NCBI GenBank assembly: GCA_028023455.1 | Contig: JAQFVV010013405.1 | Coordinates: 1-64,000, forward strand | Direction of reading: 5' to 3' | Source of the DNA: Epiperipatus broadwayi | Taxonomy: Eukaryota; Onychophora; Udeonychophora; Euonychophora; Peripatidae | Length of the DNA: 64,000 nt | In this document: positions 1 to 12,559 of the stretch, in pieces | How the letters are laid out: each line of letters opens with the position of its first letter | How positions within the stretch are numbered: position 1 is the stretch's first letter | The notes under the pieces: generated by a model | What the model was told of the DNA's origin: nothing | What the model saw: only the letters and a program-made list of their open reading frames with translations | Databases searched by the model: none | Position numbers and translations under genes: made by a program

Positions 1-1009
1 ACAACCTCAGATAAGTTGTAATGATAAAGAACGTTACAACATTGACTCAAAAGAAACTGACAGCCGGAAAATAAATAGCAATTTTTTTTTTTAAAAAAAC
101 TAACTAACTAATTAAATCCTGATTATTAAAATATAAAAAAATATTTTTTTAATATGACTTCCAGAAAGAAAAAAAATGTATGTATATTTTTTTTGTTATG
201 TCTAAAATAAAACATGATCATGGCTGATGTAGACGTAAGTCACAAGTATTTGACCGGGTAGGTGGCTACTAAAGAGGGGAAAAACATAGCCTTGATTCCT
301 AGTATGCAGTATATTAACATAAGACCACCTTTAATGCCCATCAGACTATTTCTAGCAGGGATCCCAATAAAGGGGAAGGCGGATCAAGTTGGACCAGGTT
401 GCCACGAGCCTGTAAGACTCAAAATGATGAGCAATGCTTGTTAGTGCTTATAACTTGGGCTTCTTATCATTAATATTACATTGAAGTGGAAGGACACAGA
501 TGAATGTGAAATATTTTCCATTCCCGCCATGTTAGACCTAAAAGTGGGCATTAAAGCCGAACGTCACTTGTTGAATGAGTCTACATGACATATCAGCACG
601 CTACTACTAAAAAAACAACAACACGAATATGAATTTAAAAACTTAAGAATAAAATTAGTGTAAACCCCTATTTTATTCTCATCTCCTAGCACTGGTGGTA
701 TTGTAACATTTATTTATATACGTTGCAAATAATTGGCATTTGGGAAAAGCTAAAAAAATAAAAGTAAATTTAGATTTTTTTTGACTAATTTTTTTTTTTT
801 TTTAAAAAAAATGTACAATGAAAGTTAAATTATTCTTTCATTTTTTTTTATGTAATTAGAAAAAGTTAGAATTGGAGAGAACAAAAGACACACATTACCA
901 ATCTAGATAAAAGAAAGTAGAAATATTTCAACTAATTAAAGATGGCAGAATTATGCTGAAAAAAATAAAGACTTTGTAACATAAATTTTATAAAGAATAT
1001 ATAAGATTA

Positions 1010-1210
1010 TCAACGTATATTTTGATAAACAAAAGATATGCGCAGAAGTCTGAAAACTGGACATCTAGTATAAAAAACAGGGATTTGGTTGGAGGAACGC
1101 CTTGGTTTAGCTGATATTCTTTTGGTTGGTTTTGGATTAAAGAATCCAGACCACTCTACAATGAAAAAGTTATTCATACAAGAGTAGACCGGAGCTTTAG
1201 CTGACATCAT
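1010..1210 (-). pseudogene. Small open frame in the 2.1-kb repeat, unknown
   Basis: An open frame of 66 codons starts with two Met codons and is basic and Pro/Ser/Arg-rich in its middle. The second repeat copy keeps the same frame at 3112-3342 with an extended N-terminus of about ten residues. The differences between copies mostly change the amino acid (for example Val/Ile, Lys/Gln, Arg/His, Gln/Arg, Tyr/Cys). That argues for neutral drift rather than protein-level selection. I recognise no family. It is most likely a remnant of a transposon protein or a chance frame. Confidence 0.2.
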
Positions 1211-1725
1211 TACCGATGGACACCAGAGAAGCTTACGCGACTAGCCTATGGAACCAGCACCAAGATCAACTAATAATCAAAGGCCGTGAGCTCAATTCAA
1301 CCCCGAAAAACTATGCATAGTTATCTACAACCAGCGTGAATTCACTAAAACTTACTGGTAAGACTACTTATTCCTGATTGTGACAAAATTAAATGTTTGC
1401 AAACAAGTCTTAAAATAATCCCAATATAGACATTAATTTTCTTATTAAAGAGACTTTCATTTAAATAATTTTATACAAGATCTTGGAAGTGAATTGTAAT
1501 AAGTGAACATTATTAAATTACTTTATCCAACTGTTTTTTATAAATTGATTTATGTTCTCTCCAGTTTAGTTAATTCGTAATTTAACTTACAAATATTTTT
1601 AGTTTGTTGGAATAAAAGAGATTTTACTTTTATCAACCTTTTTCATTGTGTGTTATTAATAATATTTATTAATTATTATTAAATTTATTAATATTATTTT
1701 AATGATGTTTAAATATATAATTTAC

Positions 1726-2082
1726 CTTTGCCAATGTGTTCAATAAGCCCAGGAATAATAATTTTAAAAAATAATTCTCATTAAGGTATGATGCAATATC
1801 TATTAGTTTAAAAGAATTTTTTCTTTTTTGTTTGCCAGATGCTATGTGATGGTTCAATGGGTTCTTGCAGAACTCTGGCACCTTTGAAATAAATTAAAAG
1901 CTGATCTCGTTGATAGCATAATTCTCAAAAATTAATAGGCCGAGTTGATCAGGAAATATAGCTATGTTTTTAGAATAGAAATATAACTTTCTTCTTTTTG
2001 ACATAGCTTGATAAACTCGCATGCAGTTGATATTAGCATGTAGAGGCCTAACAAAACGGAAAACGTTATATGGCTTACCCAA
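1726..2082 (-). pseudogene. Pair of conserved open segments in the 2.1-kb repeat
   Basis: Two adjoining minus-strand open segments lie here: one from 2082 to about 1894 ending with the residues NEISF and a stop, and one from about 1881 to 1726 beginning KVPEFCKNP and ending LLNTLAK directly before a GTAAAT donor-like sequence. Both frames are also open in the second copy (3827-4168). There the later segment differs by one in-frame codon loss (one of two His) and several replacements. The in-frame indel is weak support for former coding. No domain is recognised. A TTTATTTCAAAG acceptor-like sequence precedes the second segment, so an exon of a duplicated gene is possible but unproven. Confidence 0.25.
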
Positions 2083-2104
2083 CTAGGACTTCGATTTAAC
2101 TACC

Positions 2105-4168
2105 ACAACATGAGATAAGTTGTAATGATAAAGAATGTTACAACGTTGACCCAAAAGAAACTCACAGCCGGAAAATAAATAGCAATTTTTTTTTTTAAAA
2201 AACTAACTAACTAATTAAACCCTGATTATTAAAATATAAAAAAATATTTTTTTAATATGACTTCCAGAAAAAAAAAATGTATGTATATTTTTTTTGATAT
2301 GTCTAAAATAAAACATGATCGTGGCTGATGTAGACGTAAGTCACAAGTATTTGACCGGGTAGGAGGTTACTGAAGAGGGGAAAAACATAGCCCCGAGTCC
2401 TAGTACGCAGTATATTAACATAAGACCACCTTTACTGCCCATCAGACTATTTCTAGCAGGGATCCCAATAATGCGGAAGGTGGATCAAGTTGGACCAAGT
2501 TTCCACGAGCCTGTAAGACTCAAAACGATGAGCAACGCTTGTTAGTGCTTATAATTTGGGCTTCTTATCATTAATATTACATTAAAGCAGAAAGGACACA
2601 GATGAATGTGAAATATTTTCCATTCCCACCATGTTAGGCATAAAAGTGGGCATTAAAGCCGAACATCGCTTGTTGAATGAGTCTACACGACATATCAGCA
2701 TGCTACTACTAAAAAAAAAAAAACCACGAATATGAATTTAAAAACTTAAGAATAAAATTAATGTAACCCCCTATTTTATTCTCATCTCCTAGCACTGGTG
2801 GTATTGTAACATTTATTTATATACGTTGCAAATAATTGGCATTTGGTAAAAGCTAAAAAAATAAAAGTAAATTTAGATTTTTTTTGACTAATTTTTTTTT
2901 AAAAAAAAATAACGTACAATGAAAGTTAAATTATTCTTTCATTTTTTTTTTATGTAATTAGAAAAAGTTAGAATTGGAGAGAACAAAAGACACACATTAC
3001 CAATCTAGATAAAAGAAAGTAGAAATATTTCAACTAATTAAAGATGGCAGAATTATGCTGAAAAAAATAAAGACTTTGTAATATAAATTTTATAAAGAAT
3101 ATATAAGATTATCAACGTATATTTTGACAAACAAAAGATATGCGCAGAAGTCTGAAAACTGGACATCTAGTATAAAAAGGAGGGATTCGGTTGGAGGAAT
3201 GTCTTGGTTTAGCTGATATTCTTTTGGTTGGTTGTGGATTAAAGAATCCAGACCATTCTATGATGAAAAAGTTATTCATACAAGAGTAGACTGGAGCTTT
3301 AGCTGACATCATTACCAATGGACACCAGAGAAGTTTACGCAACTAGCCTATGGAACCAGCACCAAGATCAACTAATAATCAAAGGCCATGAGCTCAATTC
3401 AACCCCGAAAAACTATGCATAGTTATCTACAACCAGCGTGAATTCACTAAAATTACAGGTAAGACTACTTATTCCTGATTGTGACAAAATTAAACATTTG
3501 CAAACAAGTCTTAAAATAATTCCGATATAGACATTAATTTTCTTATTAAAGAGACTTTTGTTTAAATAATTTTATACAAGATCTTGGAAGTGAATTGTAA
3601 TAAGTGAACATTATTAAATTACTTTATCCAACTGTTTTTTATAAATTGATTTATGTTCTCTCCAGTTTAGTTAATTCGTAATTTAACTTACAAATATTTT
3701 TAGTTTGTTGGAATAAAAGAGATTTTACTTTTATCAACCTTTTTCATTGTGCGTTATTAATAATATTTATTAATTATTATTAAATTTATTAATATTATTT
3801 TAGTGATGTTTAAATATATAATTTACCTTTGCCAATGTGTTCAATAAGCCCAGGAATAATAATTTTAAAAAATAATTCTCGTTAAGGTATGACGCAATAC
3901 CTATTAGTTTAAAAGTATTTTTTCTTTTTTGTTTGCCAGATGCTATGTGGTTCAGTGGGTTTTTGCAGAACTCTGGCGCCTTTCAAATAAATTAAAAGCT
4001 GATCTCATTGATAGCATAATTCTCAACAATTAATAGGCCGAGTTGATCAGGAAATATAGCTATGTTTTTAGAATAGAAATATAACTTTCTTCTTTTTGAC
4101 ATAGCTTGATCAACTCGAGCGCAGTTGATATTAGCATGTAGAGGCCTAACAAAACAGAAAACGTTATA
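2105..4168. repeat. Tandem 2.1-kb repeat, second copy (3' truncated)
   Basis: This is the second direct copy of the unit at 1-2104. Homology begins exactly at the junction near 2105 and stops at 4168, where the first copy continues for 34 more bases and this one enters unrelated A+T-rich DNA. By eye the copies differ by a few percent, with CpG transitions prominent. A tandem pair with one shortened copy suggests unequal exchange or a replication-based duplication rather than two separate insertions. Confidence 0.9.
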
Positions 4169-6091
<1,923 letters not shown>

Positions 6092-6333
6092 TAACACAAA
6101 CACTTATTTATAATTGTTAATAAAGAAGAAGATATAAATTAATATTAAAGTTTATCAGCTAAACGTTTTTGAGGATCCATGCCTCATATTCATAGCCTTT
6201 ATAAAATGTATAGTAAAATATATGCAAATATTCAAATAAGCTAGTATTATGTAGCCCATTTGTTCAAGATTTCGAAGAAAGTGTCTTTCCTATTAATAGC
6301 ATGGATGTCTCCACCAATGTAAAATGCCACCAC

Positions 6334-6366
6334 CTTCTTCTTCTTCTTATGATGATGATGATGATG
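6334..6366. repeat. Compound (CTT)n/(GAT)n microsatellite
   Basis: A CTT run is followed directly by a five- to six-unit GAT/TGA run. GAT-type runs commonly end RTE-class LINEs, and another RTE tail of similar kind lies near 50590, so this may mark a LINE 3' end; no coding trace was seen next to it. Confidence 0.7.
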
Positions 6367-6419
6367 TTTTTAATTTGGATTTTAAACAATTCACTAAAGT
6401 ACTCATAAAAAATATTATC

Positions 6420-6630
6420 CTTAATTTCATTTGATATATTACCTTTTTATTTATTTGTGCTTTTTATTGTTTTTCTATTTTATTGGTATTATTTATTTTT
6501 TTATTATTTTTTTTAAAGCTTATTTAGATTTGTATCTAATAATTACATTACTGTGTAATCTATAATTGGCTAAATGCTGTTGATATTTACATTAAATAAA
6601 TAAAAAATTGAATTGAATTATTATTCAAAC
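6420..6630 (+). repeat. Possible LINE 3' tail with TTGAA-type repeat
   Basis: The segment ends in an AAATAAATAAAAAATTGAAT stretch: an AATAAA-like signal followed by a short (TTGAA)n run. This layout is common at 3' ends of non-LTR elements. No coding remnant was identified upstream, so the call rests on the tail alone. Confidence 0.25.
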
Positions 6631-7379
6631 ATATTTATAATTACAAATCTAATTATAAAATTACTTTGCACAAAAACATATTAAAGAAAATCAAATATTT
6701 TTTAATGTTGAAGAATAATGCAACTATATTTAATAATTTTTCATAGTCTTTTGCATGGTAACCTGCAACCACAATGAAAGAACTTAGTGGCAGGAATTCA
6801 CTGTGGTCATTTGATGGCAAAAAAAATAATTTGAAAAAAGATGATTTTTACAATTGGAATGTAATAGCTGAATATCAGAACATATTAGTGATTTTAAAAA
6901 AAGTCAATAAGCGAATATAGTTATGTCTTTATAGAAAAAAAATATGCAGCTACATTTAATCACGATAGGCTTTTGTTGAATTTAAAAAAATAGAAATATA
7001 ATCATACACATAATTATTTTGCATGCTTACTATTTTTTGTAAACTTATTAAATATTTGTTTTTTAGTAAATATTTGATGTTTATATTTAGTTTTTATTTA
7101 AAGATTTTTTTTTAAAAGAACATTATTTACCTGAAAATATACTGATATCAAACTAAAAATAAATTGTAAACACCACTGTTAATAACTATTTTACTATGTT
7201 TAAATTGTTTTTTAATATTTTATTTATATTTTTAATACTTTAACTTATGCTTAACTAGATTTATTTTAAATATACAGATTTGAGGAGTAAGTTTTTTATT
7301 TCCTTGAAGGCTAAATTGACTACTTTTATATTGCTATCTTAATTCTAATTATTTTATTTTTTAAGATTGATTTATCTTT

Positions 7380-8647
7380 AACTAAACTTTTCATACAAAA
7401 TACACTGGACTATAAATACCATGTATTGCATACATGGATGATTACTGTTTTTCTCCCAAAAAATAACTACCTACTCTGGAAAAAATACTTAATGAATACA
7501 CCCTCAAATATAAACTCAAGATCAACATTAACAAAACATCAACTTGGTTTCTTTACACTGGCAAGATAGATACACAAGTTTATCATGGGAAACCAATTAA
7601 CTTCCTTAGGTCTCCTTTTTACCTAGGGCCCTCTGCATTGAGACAAAAGATCTAGAAAAAACTGAAATAATGCTGTATGCACAATCAATTCTCTCTCCAA
7701 AACCTATCTCTCACTATATGCCTTTTCAATCAGCTTATAACTACAAAAATAACATATTACTCACCAATCATAAATTTCACTAAATCTTTCACTTTGTCCA
7801 TTTATTCACTCAGTAGCAAGCTATTACGGCACAAAAAAGTAGTTTCCATATCTGTAAAATGACTTAGTCTTCCACCAACCAGAAATGGAGTAGATCTTCA
7901 TTCCATTTAAATTTTTCACAAACAAAAAAGTATTAATCTCTTGGCTGCACTGATAAGAAGTTTTCCAGCTCTTGAATGCATCCTTCAAATAACATCCACA
8001 GACTGACCACCACCTTCACATAGATATTTGTCTTTGCTCATAAACCAACTTCAAAGCATTTATAATCAGGTGCATTTTTGGGTGTTGGTAGATACACCTA
8101 TTGTACTATTTATAATATGCTGTACCCAGACACAACTGCTGATCCTCACTCACTTATGTTAAATATGAACAACAGTCATTTGATGCAGCAATTCAAAAAA
8201 TGGTCATTGGAACCCAAACCTTTTTGACTTTCTTTTAAAGGTAAATCTTCATACTCTACCTACTTCCTTAAATACTGCAGGTTTTACAACAAAATTGATG
8301 CTTTTTGTTTCTTGTGCTACAAGGAAGAAGAAACATAACGGCACCTATTTCACACCTGCATAGCTCTGACAAACACCCGAGAAATTATGACTAACACATA
8401 TAGACAAAATAACATTACACTTGATAACCTAATAGAGATACTCAGTAAAGACTCAATGACAGCAGCTCATGCAGAAACATTTTGTTTATATAGTTTCTGG
8501 TGCACCAGGTGTACTTTCTGCCTTGGAAACAATACCACAAGGCACCCAGCCACATTCTCTAATAAGCTCAAACAACTGAAGGCCAGAAATGGCAAACTTG
8601 CACATCCAGATATATTTGTGGCTACATGGTCACTATTAAAAACCTGA
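7380..8647 (+). pseudogene. Decayed LINE: reverse transcriptase C-terminus and CCHC-like tail
   Basis: Broken plus-strand frames read like the end of a non-LTR retrotransposon polyprotein. Around 7500-7640 a frame gives a KTSTWFLYTGKI stretch and later PFYLGPSAL, resembling the KTK...F and F-x-YLG blocks that follow the catalytic core of LINE reverse transcriptases. Around 8290-8370 the frame DAFCFLCYKEEET-stop-RHLFHTC gives a C-x2-C...H-x4-C cluster, as at the C-terminus of many LINE ORF2 proteins. The last 86 codons (8387-8647) stay open. Several stops and frameshifts break the frame, and the catalytic YADD region is not seen. The clade cannot be settled by eye (Jockey, CR1 or I-type are possible). 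Confidence 0.6.
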
Positions 8648-9345
8648 AACAAATCATAACCTCAAAAAAAAAACAAATAATGTCTTTTGCTGTAACAAAA
8701 ACAATTATTATTTTTTTGTTGTTTTTTACATATCCCTTTTGCAACAATTTTTTAAACACCACATCTGTGTATTGAATAATCCAAAGGATATATTTTAATT
8801 CAATCAAAAAGTATTTAAATAGATGAACTAACCCCCCAGACAATGACAATACAACATAGGCAAATACATAGTTTACAAGTTTACATTTATCAGGTACCTG
8901 TCTAACAGTTTGTTTGAACTGTAACAATAATATCTATCTGTTTGTTGCAAAGTTATATAGTTTTAAACCATGTATTTTCGACAATGTAATTTTTGATAAA
9001 CAATGAAGTTTTGATTTGGAACACATGCATAAATAAAAAGAAAGAAATCATTACAAATAATAATAAATGTATAACTGCTATTGTAAATATTTCTATACTG
9101 TAAAATTTTTCTTTTTAATCTTATCTCCTTTAGTTGTATTGTAATCATCTATGTTAAAATGTGCCCAGTAACTAATAATTTGTAAACCTATTTGAACAAT
9201 GCTGTAAGTTTTTTCTAATTGATAACACATTTGTTAGACCAGTCATGCCATTGTAACACTGACAAAACTATTGTAAATTCGTGTAATTTATTTTTGTACA
9301 ATAAAGTATACTATTGAAACACAAAATACAAATAAAATAAAAATT
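8648..9345 (+). other. Probable 3' untranslated part of the decayed LINE
   Basis: Directly downstream of the LINE remnant the DNA is non-coding. It reaches an ACAATAAAG polyadenylation-like signal near 9300 and an A-rich AAATAAAATAAAAA stretch near 9330-9345 that would make a suitable element end. The small open frames here on the minus strand have no recognisable features. Confidence 0.35.
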
Positions 9346-10030
9346 GGGTTTTTGTTAAAACACACAATAAAAATACAATAATAGTGAGCAAATTAGAGAT
9401 GTGGGAGTGTTTAAAATGAAGCACTTAAAGTTTAATTAGTCTGTTTAAATTGTTCATTAAACTACAAAGATTTTACAATTTAATATCTGTTCTATTAAGT
9501 TCATTTTTCCACTTCATTTCTATATTAAGGTTGGAATCTCTTTTTCTAATGTTACTATTCTGTTTTTTTTTTTTTTACTAAGTTAAATATAATTTTTATT
9601 GACTTGCATCATTGCTTTCTTTTATAAACATTTACTTCAGTATTTTATCCGATGTGAAATATTGGCATATTTTGACTCTTTTGTAAATGGATGTTATTTT
9701 TTCTTTATAACATTATAATGTAGTTCATTATTCCAAACTACAAGATTATTTATTTTATTATTTTATTATGATGCATGTATAATTTCTTATTTTAATCATT
9801 TTGGGAGAATACTTATCTTAGGTCTTGTAATAATTTTTTAAAGCATTCTCTTTTAACTCAAATACATTATATTTCCTCAAGAAAGTTAGCCTCTTAGATA
9901 CTATTTTATTTATAACAATATGTTAATTATACATTCATTAACAAAATGTTACCTTTTATCAGGTTTAAATAATAAAGTTCTAAAATAAAAATATTATTTT
10001 AGCACTTTATATTTTTCAAAATAATTCATA

Positions 10031-10062
10031 GACATGATTCTATCAAATGAAAGACAAATTGA
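10031..10062 (+). repeat. Left member of direct repeat flanking the foldback element
   Basis: The segment starting GACATGATTCTATCAAATGA resembles the segment starting GACATGATTTCATCATATGA at 11818-11849, in the same orientation, with several mismatches. The two lie outside the element at 10122-11787, at 60 and 31 bp from its ends. They could be parts of an older host repeat into which the element inserted. Confidence 0.4.
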
Positions 10063-10127
10063 CTCTTTTTCTAGAAGAATGATTCTACTGATCAATCACA
10101 TTTAAAAAAATGGTACTTGTGTATAAT

Positions 10128-10309
10128 TCAACCGATGACATATTACCCTGAAGGCACATCGGTCTAAAGTTGCGATTTTAAGATAACGTCTCCAAGTGAT
10201 CTGCAGACACATTTAGTCGCTAAAATGTGTCCGCAGATCACGTGAACACAGCACGTTAAAAACACAACATTAGACCGATATGCCTTCAGGGTAATACGTC
10301 ATTGGTTGA
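10128..10309. repeat. MITE-like palindrome with 39-bp arms
   Basis: Arms at 10128-10166 and 10271-10309 are inverted copies with about four mismatches; each includes CCCTGAAGGCA and the ATCGGTCTA box. A second inverted pair sits in the centre (10197-10215 and 10222-10241), so the whole 182 bp can fold into one long hairpin. TA dinucleotides flank the CCCTGAAGG...CCTTCAGGG core, which would fit a TA-duplicating family, but the inverted homology continues beyond the TA, so the element's true edge is uncertain. Confidence 0.8.
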
Positions 10310-10661
10310 TCACGTGGTAAAAAACAAAAAAACATGGCAAAAATATAAAAATTAAAAAAAAAATTAAACATAAAAATAAGAAAAAAAATGTGACGCAGGT
10401 CACGTGATAAAAAAAAAAAAAAAAAAAAAAGGCAAAAATCTGACGCAGGTCAGGCAAATAGTAAAAAAAAAAAATAAAAATGTACATGCATGTGTCAAAA
10501 TAATTTAGAAAAAACTATATTCTAATTTATAAAACCACCCTATATTATGCTCAATTATAAAAAACAGCACGTAGCGCTGGAGTTGGCGGGGGGGGTCCTT
10601 TGTGTTTTTGACAAGCCGTTAGGCTTGGCATACACCTATATCTTGTATTACTCTCATAGCT

Positions 10662-11560
10662 GTAATTTTTATAATTGCCCATGAATTTACGAAAAATAAT
10701 TTTCTGTATGATATAATTCAGAAATTAAAAATTGCCGATGAATTTACGAAAAATAATTTTCTGTATGATACAATTCAGAAATTAAAAATTAAATTAAAAT
10801 GTAATTCAATTGTAGAAATATTAACAAAAAATTTTTGTAAATTTTAAATAAACAGCTAAATTAAAAAGACGCGATTTAATGCAAATCTGGTATTAATGGC
10901 GTCGCACCCTATAATTTTTATAATTGCCCATGAATTTATGAAAAATAATTTTCTGTATGATATAATTCAGAAATTAAAAATTGCTGATGAATTTACGAAA
11001 AATAATTTTCTGTATGATACAATTCAGAAATTAAAAATTAAATTAAAACGTAATTCAATTGTAGAAATATTAACAAAAAATTTTTGTAAATTTTAAATAA
11101 ACAGCTAAATTAAAAAGACGCGATTTAATGCAAATCTGGTATTAATGGCTTCGCACCCTGTAATTTTTATAATTGCCGATGAATTTACGAAAAATAATTT
11201 GAGAATTGTAGAAATATTAACAAAAAGTTTTTATAATTGACGATGAATTTACGAAAAATAATTTGAGAATTGTAGAAATATTAACAAAAAGTTTTTACAA
11301 TTGACGATGAATTTACGAAAAATAATTTGAGAATTGTAGAAATATTAACAAAAAGATTTTGTAAATTTAAAATAAACAGATAAATAAAAAACAGCTTACC
11401 GGAATAAATTACGAAAAATAATTTTCTGTATGATACAATTCAGAAATTAAAAATGAAATTAAAACATAATTCAATTGTAGAAATATTAACAAAAAATATT
11501 TGTAAATTCAAAATAAACAGATAAATAAAACACTTTACCCGAATTAACAGCTCAAAAAAG
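10662..11560 (+). repeat. Tandem array of 250-bp units with 60-bp subrepeats
   Basis: Units start near 10662, 10912 and 11161, giving periods of 250 and 249 bp. Each of the first two holds two subrepeats built on GATGAATTTACGAAAAATAA and closes with a GCAAATCTGGTATTAATGGC box. In the third region a 63-bp variant recurs three times (around 11170-11360). A plus-strand frame is open through the second unit (10896-11096, 66 codons), and the same residues (DEFTKNNFLYDTIQKLKIK) recur in frame from unit to unit. I do not recognise the peptide; it may simply reflect repeat homology. Confidence 0.85.
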
Positions 11561-11698
11561 TAACTGTGATGCCGTGGATAGCAAAATCACAATAGACAGA
11601 AAAATCAAAAAATTTCCCAAACCTCTCTACGAATTTTAAATCTCGCGGGTGAAAAAAAAAAATTGACTCTCTGATCGATTAATCACGCCAGTCACTTG

Positions 11699-11721
11699 GT
11701 TACCATGACAACGTTGTCATG
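11699..11721. promoter_or_regulatory. X-box-like (RFX) site overlapping an 18-bp perfect palindrome
   Basis: GTTACCATGACAAC at 11699-11712 fits the RFX X-box consensus (two half-sites, GTTACC and ACAAC, around a short spacer). It overlaps CATGACAACGTTGTCATG (11704-11721), a perfect palindrome. X-boxes drive ciliary genes in animals. Here the site lies inside a repeat element, so it may be coincidental or a transposon-borne binding site. No adjacent gene was found. Confidence 0.4.
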
Positions 11722-12446
11722 CAAAAAAATGTCAATGTCTACCGGAAGGGAAATCGGTAAGTCAAAAACGTCATCGGTTGAATTATTCACTACATTTCTT
11801 GCCACAAAATTTTGTAGACATGATTTCATCATATGAAAAGTAAATTGTTTCGCTTTTAGAGCAGGTTTCGGTAAACTTTTTAAAATAAAGAATCATCTTG
11901 CCCTCCCCTACACATACACATGAAAAAGGGCAAGGAGATAGGTAAAAAATAGAATAATGAAAATATAAATTTCTGAATGGCTGTGGATGTATTTGAACAT
12001 TTATTTTAGTAATAGAACATAATAAAATCTGTATACATCCTAATGAAAATAAAAATCCTCTTAAAAATAAACAAAATGAAAAATTATTTTGACAGTTTGA
12101 TTTATTCACAAATTTCTAGTATTTAAATATTCATCATCCATAATGATTACTATTCTATGATAAGATTGAATACAAAAAACAACATATGCAAAGTACACTT
12201 CTTCTCTCCCAGAATCATCAAAATATTTATTTACAAGCTACAAGAAGATGTAAAAAATATGTTTATGTATATTATGACAAAATATAAGCAAGGTTGGGAT
12301 CAAAGAGTCTCATGATGTTGGCAAGTAATAGCTTGTCGATCATGTTCTAGCAAAATGTAACTACTGATTAATTATAATTTTGTATTGTTTAGCTACATTT
12401 ATTGCACATATTAACAAACAAAAAATGAAATATTTCCTGCAAGTCA

Positions 12447-12528
12447 AGCATTGGTGGTCGAGAGGTCAGCGATAGCTGCTTTACAAGCAGTGGTCCTTGG
12501 TTAGCGGGTTCGTTTCCCGGCTGATGCT
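12447..12528 (+). tRNA. tRNA-like sequence (anticodon TAC) or tRNA-derived SINE head
   Basis: The 82 nt can fold as a tRNA. The acceptor strand AGCATTG (12447-12453) pairs with TGATGCT (12522-12528), using two wobble pairs. CTGC/GCAG closes a 7-nt loop TTTACAA, giving anticodon TAC (Val). CGGG/CCCG closes the loop TTCGTTT. An A-box match (TGGTCGAGAGG, 12455-12465) and a near B-box (GGTTCGTTTCC, 12507-12517, T where A is usual) are present. The extra arm of about 13 nt is long for tRNA-Val, and the T loop lacks the usual A. An A-rich run follows at 12540. A relic or SINE head is more likely than a working tRNA gene. Confidence 0.45.
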
Positions 12529-12559
12529 ATGACACGTGAGAAAAAAAAATTCTTGCAAA

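Larger units (their letters stand above)
1..2104. repeat. Tandem 2.1-kb repeat, first copy (may begin left of window)
   Basis: This stretch is repeated almost in full at 2105-4168 in the same orientation, with a period of about 2.1 kb and small indels. Marker segments such as the one around 240-560 and the one around 1020-1260 recur in the same order. The last 34 bases (2071-2104) are absent from the second copy. Many differences between copies are CG versus TG or CA, as expected if the repeat was CpG-methylated. The unit carries several short minus-strand open frames but no domain I recognise. It may be a duplicated transposon or a local segmental duplication. Confidence 0.9.
10122..11787. 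mobile_element. Foldback-type element with internal tandem array
   Basis: The left end (10123-10140) and right end (11768-11786) are inverted copies of an ATAATTCAACCGATGAC sequence with one mismatch beyond it. The left end leads into a near-palindromic block (10128-10309). The interior holds a tandem array of about 250-bp units (10662-11560), and the right part holds an 18-bp perfect palindrome at 11704-11721. No transposase was seen, so it would be non-autonomous. Homologous ends plus a tandem core resemble foldback or Helitron-like/MITE elements. I see no convincing Helitron terminus, and no clear target duplication. Confidence 0.6.

Noticed and set aside
10141-10292. piggyBac-type ends (CCC at termini)
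   Set aside because: The flanks are not TTAA and the inverted homology extends beyond the CCC.
10662-11160. CRISPR-like array
   Set aside because: Units are 250 bp, with no short identical repeats separated by unique spacers, and the genome is animal.
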